A stretch of DNA of 64,000 nt, from positions 1,550,001-1,614,000 of the forward strand of contig NZ_CP071517.1 of the NCBI RefSeq assembly GCF_016613475.2, given 5' to 3'. A model generated the notes under the pieces. The model did not search any database. It worked only from the letters and a program-made list of their open reading frames with translations, and was not told the DNA's origin. Below, piece by piece: positions 9,674-17,738 of this stretch (position 1 is the first letter of the stretch; every line of letters begins with the position of its first letter). Position numbers and translations under genes: made by a program. This stretch comes from Lysobacter arenosi (GTDB taxonomy: Bacteria > Pseudomonadota > Gammaproteobacteria > Xanthomonadales > Xanthomonadaceae).

Positions 9674-9716
9674 TTGATCTGCGTCATGGAGCCGGTACGC
9701 CGTGCAGGCAGAACAT
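9674..9716 (+). promoter_or_regulatory. FNR/Dnr-like box upstream of norB
   Basis: TTGAT-ctgc-GTCAT (9674-9687) keeps one perfect half-site and 8 of 10 consensus positions. The expected -10 position holds only a weak GAACAT (9711-9716). The norB ATG is at 9748 with CTGGAG before it. Confidence 0.5.
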
Positions 9717-9747
9717 GCCGCGTCCGTTCCAACACTGGAGTGCCGCA

Positions 9748-12023
9748 ATGAATTCCACCCGCAAGCTTTGGGCAGGATTGGCGATCCTGCTCATCGCTTC
9801 GTTTGCCGTCCTGATCTGGGTCGGCAGCGAAATCCACCGCCAACAACCACCGATGCCCGAACAGGTGGTCGGCGCCAACGGCGAAACGATCTTCACCCGC
9901 GCCGACATCGAGACCGGCCGCCAGGTCTGGCAATCGATCGGCGGCCAGCAGCTGGGCTCGATCTGGGGGCACGGCGGCTACGTCGCGCCGGACTGGAGCG
10001 CCGACTGGCTGCACCGCGAAGCCGAAGCCGTCATGGACGGCTGGGCACGGAAAGAAGCCGGCGTCGACAGCTACAAACATCTCGACGCAACCCTCCAGGC
10101 CGGTTACCGCGCCCGCCTGCAGAAGATGATGCGGACCAACACCTACGACGCATCGACCGGAACCATCCGCCTGGATGACGACCGCGTCGCCGCGATCGCC
10201 AAGGTCGCGGCGCACTATCAGAGCCTGTTCGGCACTGACCCGGCCACCGCGGGGCTGCGCGAGGCGTACGCGATGCGCGACGGTACCGTTGCCGATGCCG
10301 CGCACCGCCGCATGCTGACCGCGTTCTACTGGTGGACCGCGTGGGCAGCGGTCAGCGAGCGGCCCGGTTCGGACATCACCTACACCTCCAACTGGCCGGC
10401 CGACGACCTGGTGGGCAACAAGCCGCCGTCCAGCGCCTTCGTCTGGACGGTGTTCAGCGTGCTGTTCCTGATCGCCGGCATCGGCCTGCTGGGTTGGCAT
10501 TACGCCGTCAACCACGGCGACGAATTCGCGCCGGCGCTGCCCAAGAACGATCCACTGGCGGCGATCAAGGTCACCGCATCGATGAAGGCCACGGCCAAGT
10601 ACTTCTGGGTCGTGATGGCGCTGTTCCTGACCCAGATCCTGCTTGGCGCGATCACCGCGCATTACCAGGTCGAAGGCCAGCAGGCTTACGGCTTCGCCCT
10701 GGCCGATGTGCTGCCCTATTCGCTGACCCGCACCTCTGGCACACGCAGCTGGCGGTGCTGTGGATCGCCACGGCCTGGCTCGGCATGGGGCTCTACATCG
10801 GTCCGGCCATTTCCGGGCACGAGCCGCGTTTCCAGCGCCTGGGTGTGAACGTGCTGTGGGTCTGCCTGCTGGTGATCGTGGTCGGCGCCTTCGCTGGGCA
10901 ATGGCTCGCCGTCATGCAGAAGCTCGGCCTGGAGAAGAACTTCTGGTTTGGCCACCAGGGCTGGGAATACGTCGACCTGGGTCGCTTCTGGCAGTGGTTC
11001 CTGTTCATCGGCCTGGGCCTGTGGCTGACCCTGGTCGGCCGCTCACTGTGGCCGGCATTGCGCAACGGCGGCGATTCGCGCTCGATCGTGATGCTGCTGT
11101 TCCTGTCGACCGTCGCCATCGGACTGTTCTACGGCGCCGGCCTGATGTGGGGCGAGCACACCTCGCTGTCGATGGTCGAGTACTGGCGCTGGTGGGTGGT
11201 GCACCTGTGGGTCGAGGGCTTCTTCGAGGTCTTCGCCGTGGCCGTGATGTCGTTCCTGTTCACGCGCCTGGGCCTGCTGCAGGTGCGTACGGCGACCGTG
11301 GCGGTGTTGTTCGCGACGATCGTGTTCATGGCCGGCGGCGTGCTGGGCACCTTGCACCATCTGTACTTCACCGGCACTCCGACCGCGGTGATCGCCCTGG
11401 GTGCAAGCTTCTCGGCCCTGGAAGTGGTGCCGCTGGCCTACGTCGGTTTCGAGGCCTACCACAGCTACAAGATGGGCAAGGCGACACCGTGGATGCAGCG
11501 TTACCGCTGGCCGATCATGTTCTTCATCGCGGTGTCGTTCTGGAACCTCGTAGGCGCGGGCCTGTTCGGCTTCCTGATCAATCCGCCGCTGTCGCTGTAC
11601 TACATGCAGGGCCTGAACCTCACGGCCACGCACGGCCACACGGCACTGTTCGGTGTCTACGGCATGCTCGGCATTGGACTGATGCTGTTCTGCCTGCGTG
11701 GCCTGAAACCGGACGTGGTCTGGAATGAACGCCTGCTGCGGACCAGTTTCTGGGCGCTAAACCTCGGCCTGGCCGGCATGGCGCTGTTCACGCTGCTGCC
11801 GCTCGGCATCCTGCAGCTGATCGCCGCGCTCGATCACGGCTACTGGTACGCACGTTCGGCTGAATTCATGCAGCAGCCGATCGTCGAGATGCTGGTGTGG
11901 ATGCGCGTTCCTGGCGACACGATCTTCAGCGTCGGCGCGGTTTCGCTGGCCTGGTTCGTGCTGCGGCTGTGGGTTGCACCTCAGCGCGAAGCGGCATTGG
12001 ATGCGCTGCCGGCGCACCGCTGA
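9748..12023 (+). CDS. norB: Quinol-dependent nitric oxide reductase (qNOR), two-base frameshift
   Basis: The single-subunit NorB (NorZ type) reduces 2 NO to N2O using quinol. Its extra N-terminal region (TM helix LAILLIASFAVLIWVGSEI, then the periplasmic domain with DIETGRQVWQSIGGQQLGS) identifies the qNOR class. The haem-copper-oxidase-like core carries RTWHTQLAVLWI, GEHTSLSMVEYWRWWVVHLW and LGTLHHLYFTGTP, with conserved His ligands. The frame breaks at 10735-10736, where TC appears inserted between CGCACC and TGGCAC. Removing two bases restores RTWHTQLAV and a 757-residue protein of family length. A terminator follows. Confidence 0.93.
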
Positions 12024-12043
12024 ACCGGACGCACCTTGGGGAG

Positions 12044-12069
12044 AAAGGGCCGCTTTTGCGGCCCTTTTT
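12044..12069 (+). terminator. Rho-independent terminator after norB
   Basis: AAAGGGCCGC-TTTT-GCGGCCCTTT is followed by further T residues, 20 bases after the norB stop. It separates norB from nnrS. Confidence 0.9.
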
Positions 12070-12097
12070 CTTCAGAGCGGAAGAGCACACACTCCGG

Positions 12098-12139
12098 GTG
12101 ATCCAGATCAAGGCATCCCCGCCCCTGCGCGTCCACACT
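12098..12139 (+). promoter_or_regulatory. FNR-type box and -10 of nnrS
   Basis: GTGAT-ccag-ATCAA (12098-12111) matches 9 of 10 positions of the FNR consensus. CACACT at 12134-12139 is a partial -10 at the same 29.5-base offset as in the hemN and nirK promoters. The predicted transcription start coincides with the nnrS ATG (12146). Confidence 0.65.
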
Positions 12140-12145
12140 CGCGCC

Positions 12146-13378
12146 ATGCGCCAGCCCACTCCCATTCCCGCTTCCGGCCTGTCGACCCGACACCTCGTCC
12201 AGGCACCCCATCGGCTGATGTTCTTCATTGGCGCCGGCAATCTCCTGCTGGCGATGCTGTGGTGGGCCTTGTGGATGGCATCGGTACGCTGGAGCGGCTG
12301 GACGATGCCGCAAACGCCGGTCTACGCCGGCTGGCTGCATGCATTCATCATGCAATACCTGGTGCTGCCCAGTTTCATCTTCGGCTTCCTGCTGACCGTG
12401 TTCCCGCGCTGGATGGGGCTGTCCCCACCGCAGCGCTGGCACTACGTGCCGGTCGGCGCAGGCCTGATGGGCGGGCAGCTCGCGATTCTGTTGGGTGCCT
12501 GCGGCTGGGAAGTCGGCTTTACGGTCGGTCTGTGGATGGCCCTGGCCGGCTGGATCGCGGGCGTTGCCATCCTCGGCCGCCAGGTGCTGCTGGAAAAAGG
12601 CCGCACCTGGCACGCCTGGTCGTGCCTGGCCGGACTGATCCTGGGCCTCGTCGGCGTTGCCGCCTTCATCGCGTTCGCACTGGGCGCTTCGCCATTCTGG
12701 GTGATGTTCAGCGTCAAGGTCGGCAGCATCGGATTGCTGCTGCCGGTGTACATCACCGTCGCCCATCGGATGTTCCCGTTCTTCGCCGGCAACGTCGTGC
12801 CCGGCTATCAGCCATGGCGACCGATGGCGTGGCTGGCGACGATGTGGGCACTGCTGCTGGTGCACCTGGCGATGGAGCTGAGCCACGCATACGCCTGGCT
12901 GTGGCTGGCGGATGTACCGCTGCTGGTGGCCAGCGTCATTGCCCTGTGGCACTGGTGGCCACGCGGGCGCATGCCCGGCTTGTTGGCAGTGCTGTTCATC
13001 GGCACGGCATGGCTGCCACTGACGTTCGGGCTGTATGTCACGCAAAGCCTCACGTACCTGATCACCGGTGAATTCGTGCTGGGCCGTGCGCCGATGCACG
13101 CACTGTTCATCGGATTCTTCGGCAGCCTGCTGGTGGCCATGGTGACGCGCGTGACGCAAGGCCATTCCGGACGGCCACTGGTGATGCCGCCGGTGGCGTG
13201 GTTCGCCTTCATCGCGATCCAGGTGGTCGCCGCCATGCGCGTGGCCGCCGAACTCATGCCCGATGTGCTGGCCTGGCAGGTGCTGGCCGCCGCGGGTTGG
13301 CTGATCGCCTTCCTGCCCTGGGTCACGCGAATCGGCGTCATCTACCTCAGCCCGCGCGCGGATGGTCAACCGGGCTGA
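12146..13378 (+). CDS. nnrS: NnrS family haem/copper membrane protein
   Basis: The 410-residue protein has about 12 hydrophobic segments and the family landmarks HRLMFFIGAGNLLLAMLWW, GWLHAFIMQYLVLPSFIFGF, FPRWMGLS, VAHRMFPFF and APMHALFIGFFGSLLVAMVTRVT. It ends in hydrophobic helices. NnrS proteins occur with denitrification genes and protect the cell from NO by limiting iron-nitrosyl formation. The ATG was chosen because it falls at the FNR-promoter start; the longer in-frame extension runs through the norB terminator. It follows norB and precedes a SirB2-like gene by 20 bases, probably in one operon. Confidence 0.93.
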   Translation: MRQPTPIPASGLSTRHLVQAPHRLMFFIGAGNLLLAMLWWALWMASVRWSGWTMPQTPVYAGWLHAFIMQYLVLPSFIFGFLLTVFPRWMGLSPPQRWHYVPVGAGLMGGQLAILLGACGWEVGFTVGLWMALAGWIAGVAILGRQVLLEKGRTWHAWSCLAGLILGLVGVAAFIAFALGASPFWVMFSVKVGSIGLLLPVYITVAHRMFPFFAGNVVPGYQPWRPMAWLATMWALLLVHLAMELSHAYAWLWLADVPLLVASVIALWHWWPRGRMPGLLAVLFIGTAWLPLTFGLYVTQSLTYLITGEFVLGRAPMHALFIGFFGSLLVAMVTRVTQGHSGRPLVMPPVAWFAFIAIQVVAAMRVAAELMPDVLAWQVLAAAGWLIAFLPWVTRIGVIYLSPRADGQPG

Positions 13379-13398
13379 GTGCCATACGAGTCGAATCC

Positions 13399-13800
13399 AT
13401 GATCGAGTTCTATCCGCAGATCAAGCTGGTGCACATTGCCGCGATCACCTGCAGCGGCGCACTGTTCGCCATGCGCGGCAGTGCCGCCGTGGCCGGCATG
13501 CGCTGGCCGATGGCAGCGCCGGTGCGCTACGTAAGCTACGGCATCGACACGGTGTTGCTGACCGCGGCGATGATGCTGCTGACGATCCTGCCGGGCGGTT
13601 TGTTCGCCAACGGCTGGCTGACGGTCAAGGTCGCACTGGTGGTGACCTACATCGTGCTCGGCGTGATGGCGATGCGTGACGGCCGCAGCCGCCGCGCGCG
13701 TGCCGGTTTCCTGGTCGCCGCATTGCTGGCGTTCGCGCAGATCTATTTCATTGCACGCGCGCACCATCCGCTCGGCATGCTTTACCTCTGGCTGGCCTGA
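13399..13800 (+). CDS. SirB2 family integral membrane protein
   Basis: The 133-residue protein has four predicted transmembrane helices and opens with FYPQIKLVHIAAITCSGALFAMRG, typical of the SirB2 family (named for a Salmonella invasion-gene effect; the biochemical role is unknown). Conserved His in KLVHI, RY before a helix (VRYVSYGIDTVLLTAAMML) and the terminal HPLGMLYLWL are seen. It sits 20 bases after nnrS and shares its promoter. Members next to nnrS or haem-copper genes hint at a respiratory or haem-related role, but that is inference. Confidence 0.8.
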   Translation: MIEFYPQIKLVHIAAITCSGALFAMRGSAAVAGMRWPMAAPVRYVSYGIDTVLLTAAMMLLTILPGGLFANGWLTVKVALVVTYIVLGVMAMRDGRSRRARAGFLVAALLAFAQIYFIARAHHPLGMLYLWLA

Positions 13801-14007
13801 TCCGGCCGGCAACGCCCGGGACCCTTGCTGTCGTCCCGGAAAGTGGCCGCTGGGCCACCGACTGTGGCGGCCGCACCTCGCTGCCGGGCGCGGTCCGGGC
13901 CTGAATGGCCCACGGGGCTGGAGCGCACTGGCAGGAGGTCGAGCACGCCGTCAGCGCCTCGGCGGCATTACGCGGGCTTGCATACGCGCCGGTACGGTTT
14001 TTCAAGC

Positions 14008-14049
14008 TTGATCGCAGTCATTGCAGCGACCAATGCAGACGACGACACT
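14008..14049 (+). promoter_or_regulatory. Possible FNR/Dnr-like box upstream of fabA
   Basis: TTGAT-cgca-GTCAT (14008-14021) has the same 8-of-10 match as the norB site. GACACT (14044-14049) sits at the 29.5-base offset where the clearer FNR promoters carry their -10. The predicted start near 14056 leaves a 25-base leader before the fabA ATG. The 13801-14007 stretch shows nothing else. The call rests on position and partial match only. Confidence 0.4.
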
Positions 14050-14080
14050 TGTCGGATTACCAAGTCGCAGCAGAAGCCAG

Positions 14081-14596
14081 ATGACCCGTCCCTCCTCATT
14101 CGATCGCGAGCAATTGCTCGCATGTGCCAACGGCACCATGTTTGGTCCGGGCAATGCCCGCCTGCCGGCTCCGCCGATGCTGATGTTCGATCGCATCACC
14201 GAGATTTCGACTGAAGGCGGTCGCTACGGCAAGGGCGTGATCCGCGCAGAACTCGATATCAATCCCGACCTGTGGTTCTTCGCCTGCCATTTCGAAGGCG
14301 ACCCGGTGATGCCCGGTTGCCTGGGCCTGGATGCGATGTGGCAGCTGTGCGGTTTCTTCCTGCCGTGGCTGGGCGAACCCGGCCGCGGCCGAGCGCTGGG
14401 CGTGGGCGAAGTGAAGTTCACCGGCCAGGTGCTGCCCAATGCCAAGCTGGTCCAGTACGAGATCGACATTCGCCGCGTGATGCGCGGCAAGCTGGCGCTG
14501 GTCATCGGCGAAGGCCGGATGTCGGTCGACGGACGCGAGATCTACACCGCGGACAACCTGCGCGTCGGTCTGTTCACCTCGACGGAGGGCTTCTGA
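14081..14596 (+). CDS. fabA: 3-hydroxydecanoyl-ACP dehydratase/isomerase FabA
   Basis: The 171-residue protein matches E. coli FabA (172) in length and almost motif for motif. [20 protein letters not shown] contains the catalytic His, LGLDAMWQL contains the catalytic Asp, and [16 protein letters not shown] follows. FabA dehydrates 3-hydroxydecanoyl-ACP and isomerises the product to cis-3-decenoyl-ACP, the branch point for oxygen-independent unsaturated fatty acids. The ATG at 14081 gives the family N-terminus; upstream in-frame Met codons would add an unconserved tail. fabB begins immediately after the stop, so the pair is translationally coupled. Confidence 0.97.
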   Translation: MTRPSSFDREQLLACANGTMFGPGNARLPAPPMLMFDRITEISTEGGRYGKGVIRAELDINPDLWFFACHFEGDPVMPGCLGLDAMWQLCGFFLPWLGEPGRGRALGVGEVKFTGQVLPNAKLVQYEIDIRRVMRGKLALVIGEGRMSVDGREIYTADNLRVGLFTSTEGF

Positions 14597-15820
14597 GTGC
14601 GCAGGGTAGTCATCACCGGCCTAGGTATCGTTTCCTGCATCGGCAATGATCGCGCTTCGGTTTCCGCATCGTTGCGCGAAGGACGTCCCGGCATCAGCTT
14701 CGTTCCCGAATACGAGCAGCTGGGGCTGCGCAGCCAGGTCGCGGGCGTGCCGCACATCGACCTGGATGCGCGGATCGACCGCAAGCTCAAGCGCTTCATG
14801 GGCGATGCCGCGGCCTACAGCTACGTGGCCATGCAGGACGCAATCGCCGACGCCGGTCTCGACGAGGAACAGGTGCGCAATGTCCGCACCGGCGTGATCG
14901 CCGGCTCGGGCGGCGGTTCGCCGCAATGGCAGATCGAAACCGCCGACCTGTTGCGCAACAAGGGCGTGCGTCGAATCGGTCCGTACATGGTGCCGCGCAC
15001 GATGTGCTCGACGGTATCGGCCTCGCTGGCCACCGCGTTCGGCATTCGCGGCCACAGCTATTCGGTGTCCGCGGCCTGCGCGACCTCGGCGCATTGCATC
15101 GGCATGGCCGCCGACCTCATCCGCCTTGGCGTGCAGGACGTGGTCTTTGCCGGTGGCGGCGAAGAAGTGCATTGGGGCATGACTTCGCAGTTCGACGCCA
15201 TGGGCGCGCTGTCGACCCATCGCAACGACAACCCGCTTGCGGCATCGCGCCCCTATGACGCCGACCGCGACGGATTCGTCATCGCCGGCGGCGGCGGCAT
15301 GCTGGTGCTGGAGGATTACGAGCACGCCAAGGCCCGCGGCGCACGCATCATCGCCGAGCTGGTGGGCTACGGCGTGACCTCCGATGGCGCCGACATGGTC
15401 GCACCCTCGGGCGAAGGCGCGGTCAGGTGCATGCAGATGGCGCTGGCCGGACTGGATGGCCAGGGCGTCGGTCCCGTCGACTACCTCAACACGCACGGCA
15501 CTTCGACGCCGTTGGGCGACGTGGTCGAGCTGGAAGCGGTTCGCGCGGCATTCGGCGATGCGATCCCGCCGCTGTCGTCGACCAAGGCACTCAGCGGCCA
15601 CTCGCTCGGAGCGGCCAGCGTGCACGAGGCGGTCTATTGCCTGCTGATGATGGAGGACGGCTTCATTGCCGGCTCGGCCAACATCGACACCATCGATCCG
15701 CGCGCAGAGGGCTTCCCGATCGTGCGCGAGAGTCGTGATCAGGTCTGTACGACGGTGATGTCGAACAGCTTCGGCTTCGGCGGCACCAACGCCACGCTGG
15801 TGTTCAAGCGCGTTCAGTAG
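14597..15820 (+). CDS. fabB: 3-oxoacyl-ACP synthase I FabB
   Basis: The 407-residue beta-ketoacyl-ACP synthase elongates cis-unsaturated intermediates produced by FabA. It shows the nucleophilic Cys in [14 protein letters not shown] (about 160), the two catalytic His in [11 protein letters not shown] (about 298) and GHSLGAAS (about 334), and the C-terminal [14 protein letters not shown]. It starts with GTG directly abutting the fabA TGA. The fabA-fabB coupling is the usual proteobacterial pattern. Confidence 0.97.
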   Translation: MRRVVITGLGIVSCIGNDRASVSASLREGRPGISFVPEYEQLGLRSQVAGVPHIDLDARIDRKLKRFMGDAAAYSYVAMQDAIADAGLDEEQVRNVRTGVIAGSGGGSPQWQIETADLLRNKGVRRIGPYMVPRTMCSTVSASLATAFGIRGHSYSVSAACATSAHCIGMAADLIRLGVQDVVFAGGGEEVHWGMTSQFDAMGALSTHRNDNPLAASRPYDADRDGFVIAGGGGMLVLEDYEHAKARGARIIAELVGYGVTSDGADMVAPSGEGAVRCMQMALAGLDGQGVGPVDYLNTHGTSTPLGDVVELEAVRAAFGDAIPPLSSTKALSGHSLGAASVHEAVYCLLMMEDGFIAGSANIDTIDPRAEGFPIVRESRDQVCTTVMSNSFGFGGTNATLVFKRVQ

Positions 15821-15839
15821 CCGCGAAGGCGGCTCGACA

Positions 15840-15863
15840 GTGGGGCAGCGACCGCTGCCCCAC
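15840..15863. terminator. Terminator-like hairpin between fabB and the convergent small gene
   Basis: GTGGGGCAGC-GACC-GCTGCCCCAC forms a 10-bp stem 19 bases after fabB. T-tracts are weak on both sides, so it may act bidirectionally or with Rho. Confidence 0.5.
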
Positions 15864-15890
15864 ACGGTTTCCGGACTGCACGGCCCACGG

Positions 15891-16139
15891 TTACCCGCAA
15901 CTTCCGCAGCATTGCCCGCCCTGGTGGCCTGCATCGGGATGGCTGTCGGTGGGAGCAGCCAGCACCCCCAGCCCGCCAAGTATTTCCAGGATGTCGTGCT
16001 GGCTTAGCACGGTCGAAACGTTGAGCTGGCCCGTCGCGCTCTCGATGCTGACAGTGGCGTCCGGGTCGGCATTGCGCAGCGCATCGACGAGCAATTGCTC
16101 ATTCAGCGGCTGAGTGGCGGGACTGTTGTGTGTGGACAT
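15891..16139 (-). CDS. Small protein with C-terminal Cys cluster, unknown function
   Basis: The 82-residue protein is not recognised. After a polar N-terminus it has a region that could fold as one alpha/beta unit (LLVDALRNAD ... ATVSIES ... VLSQHDILEILGGLGVLA), reminiscent of heavy-metal-associated domains but without CxxC. It ends in a His/Cys tail, DAGHQGGQCCGSCG, that could bind metal. The start at 16139 has GGAG upstream (CGGAGATCCGCATG); a longer in-frame version from 16202 would remove most of the leader. A TTGAT-cagg-GTCAA box with a good -10 precedes it, placing it with the nitrite-reductase genes. A copper or iron handling role is inference only. Confidence 0.65.
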   Translation of the reverse strand: MSTHNSPATQPLNEQLLVDALRNADPDATVSIESATGQLNVSTVLSQHDILEILGGLGVLAAPTDSHPDAGHQGGQCCGSCG

Positions 16140-16202
16140 GCGGATCTCCGTTGCCGTGGCGTGAAACACGCCGGCACTGCGCCAGCGTGCGATGTACGAC
16201 AC

Positions 16203-16244
16203 AGCCTAGGTAGCGTCACCGGCGTCGGCCTTGATCAGGGTCAA
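16203..16244 (-). promoter_or_regulatory. FNR/Dnr box and -10 of the small Cys-tailed protein
   Basis: TTGAT-cagg-GTCAA (16231-16244) fits the NNR/Dnr form of the box; read on the minus strand it is TTGAC-cctg-ATCAA. TAGGCT (16208-16203) is a TAnnnT -10 beginning 29.5 bases from the box centre, the same geometry as hemN and nirK. The predicted start near 16196 leaves a 57-base leader. Confidence 0.75.
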
Positions 16245-16282
16245 GTTCGGCCCAGGTCGACCGATGCCCGGTCGCCACACCT

Positions 16283-17500
16283 TCAGAACTGCAACTGCGC
16301 ACGGACCTCGAAGATGTCCGGATCGGCGTCGAGGCCAGCGCGTCGCGCATCCACATCGACGTAGTTCGCCTGAAGCTTGAAATAGTCGCTGAAGTACCAG
16401 TTTGCGCCCAGGGTCCAGTCACTCTGGCGCCCGCCGGCGATGCCCGCATCGTCCAGGTCCAGGTGGCTGTAGCGCGCCAGCAGTTCGAGCGCGCCGTAGC
16501 GCCCGCTGGGCCGGGGGTTGGCGACATTGCCACCGCTGTAGCGGCGCGACTCGCCGGTCACCAGCCAACTGCCGAACAGGTAGTAGCCATCGGTCGCGTA
16601 GTCGCTCCCGCCGTCGCGCTGCGTGCGCTGGCGCAGGTACTCGCCCTGCACTGACCATGGGCCCTGGATCCACAGACCTTCCAGGCCCACGCGTTCGATG
16701 CTGTCGACGTTCGTCAGCGTGCCCGAATCCACCAGGCGCAGGTCGGTCAAGCCGGCCTCCGGACGCGCGCGCCAGCGCACCGACGGCGCCAGCGCGATGC
16801 CGCGCCCGTTGACCTCGCCATCGGGCTGCTCGACCGAGGCCGCGGCGCCCAGGTGCAGCACCTGTGTCTCGCTCTTCAGCGGTGTCCAGGCGGAGCGGGC
16901 CGCCAACGTGTCGCCCTTGTTGTTGCCCTCGAGGTCGGAGCGGAAGTAATAGCCGGCATTGACCAGATAGCTCGGCCGCTCCAGCGCCCAGTCCACGCCC
17001 AGTCGACGTCCTTCGAAGATGGCCTGGGTCGCCAGGCTCTGCTCGAGGAAGCTGCCCGCACGCGTGGCGGTCACGCCCTCGAAACCAACCGGCGTCTTGC
17101 TCTGGCCGATGCGCAGCTTGCCCCAGTCGTGCCCGGATAGCGCCTTGGTCTCCACGCGCAGGCTTACGTCCTGCCAGACATCGGCCTGGAACTCGTAATT
17201 GACCGTGGCCTCGAACACGCCCTTCTTCGCGAGCGTGACTCCGAACTCCTTGCGACGGAACCCGTCCTCGTCAGTCAGCTGTGCCCCGTCGTAGGCCTCG
17301 CCGGAAAAATCGTTGTAGTCATAGGCGAGGTTGCCGCTGGCACGCAGTTCCAGGCCATTGGAAAACCGGTAAGTCGCCGGTGCGATGTACTTCGCCTCGA
17401 CCGGCTCCCCGGCGTTGGCGCCGGACCCGATCGCCGCCAGCGCGAACGCGACCGCGATGCGGACGTGGCTACGGCGAAAGCTTGAAATCCCGATTCCCAT
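16283..17500 (-). CDS. OprP/OprO-type outer-membrane porin
   Basis: The 405-residue protein has a signal peptide ending at ANA-GEP and a 16-strand-type beta-barrel ending in the terminal Phe of RAQLQF. Landmarks of phosphate-selective porins O and P are present: GLELRASGNLAYDYNDF, EFGVTLAKKGVFEATVNYEF, LRIGQSKTPVGFEG and LGANWYFSDYFKLQANYVDV. Substrate specificity cannot be read from sequence. Its place opposite nirK with an FNR-like promoter suggests uptake of nitrite/nitrate or another anion during anaerobic growth. It is monocistronic, with AAGGGAA before the ATG. Confidence 0.85.
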   Translation of the reverse strand: MGIGISSFRRSHVRIAVAFALAAIGSGANAGEPVEAKYIAPATYRFSNGLELRASGNLAYDYNDFSGEAYDGAQLTDEDGFRRKEFGVTLAKKGVFEATVNYEFQADVWQDVSLRVETKALSGHDWGKLRIGQSKTPVGFEGVTATRAGSFLEQSLATQAIFEGRRLGVDWALERPSYLVNAGYYFRSDLEGNNKGDTLAARSAWTPLKSETQVLHLGAAASVEQPDGEVNGRGIALAPSVRWRARPEAGLTDLRLVDSGTLTNVDSIERVGLEGLWIQGPWSVQGEYLRQRTQRDGGSDYATDGYYLFGSWLVTGESRRYSGGNVANPRPSGRYGALELLARYSHLDLDDAGIAGGRQSDWTLGANWYFSDYFKLQANYVDVDARRAGLDADPDIFEVRAQLQF

Positions 17501-17526
17501 GCGGCAGTTCCCTTGATCAGTCCGAC

Positions 17527-17568
17527 ATTGTGCGCCAGTCCTTCGACTCGAATTCTGATCGAGATCAA
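17527..17568 (-). promoter_or_regulatory. FNR-type box and -10 of the porin gene
   Basis: On the minus strand TTGAT-ctcg-ATCAG (17568-17555) matches 9 of 10 consensus positions. CACAAT (17532-17527) is a -10 at the regulon-wide 29.5-base offset. The predicted start near 17520 is 20 bases from the ATG. Confidence 0.75.
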
Positions 17569-17656
17569 CAGGCGGCGTCCGGATGCCAAATTTGCAATCC
17601 GTCCGCTACTGCGTCACTGCCACAAAGTCTCACCGACGCGATGCCCGCAGACAGGT

Positions 17657-17698
17657 TTGACATACATCAAGGCGAAACGCTGAACGCGCGACTACCTT
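17657..17698 (+). promoter_or_regulatory. FNR-type box and -10 of nirK
   Basis: TTGAC-atac-ATCAA (17657-17670) matches 9 of 10 consensus positions and TACCTT (17693-17698) is the -10, beginning 29.5 bases from the box centre. The predicted start near 17705 leaves a 34-base leader before nirK. The divergent porin box lies about 100 bases away, so the two promoters face apart from one control region. Confidence 0.8.
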
Positions 17699-17738
17699 GC
17701 CGCCATCGGCCATCAGGCCATTAGCAAGGCAGTCACAC

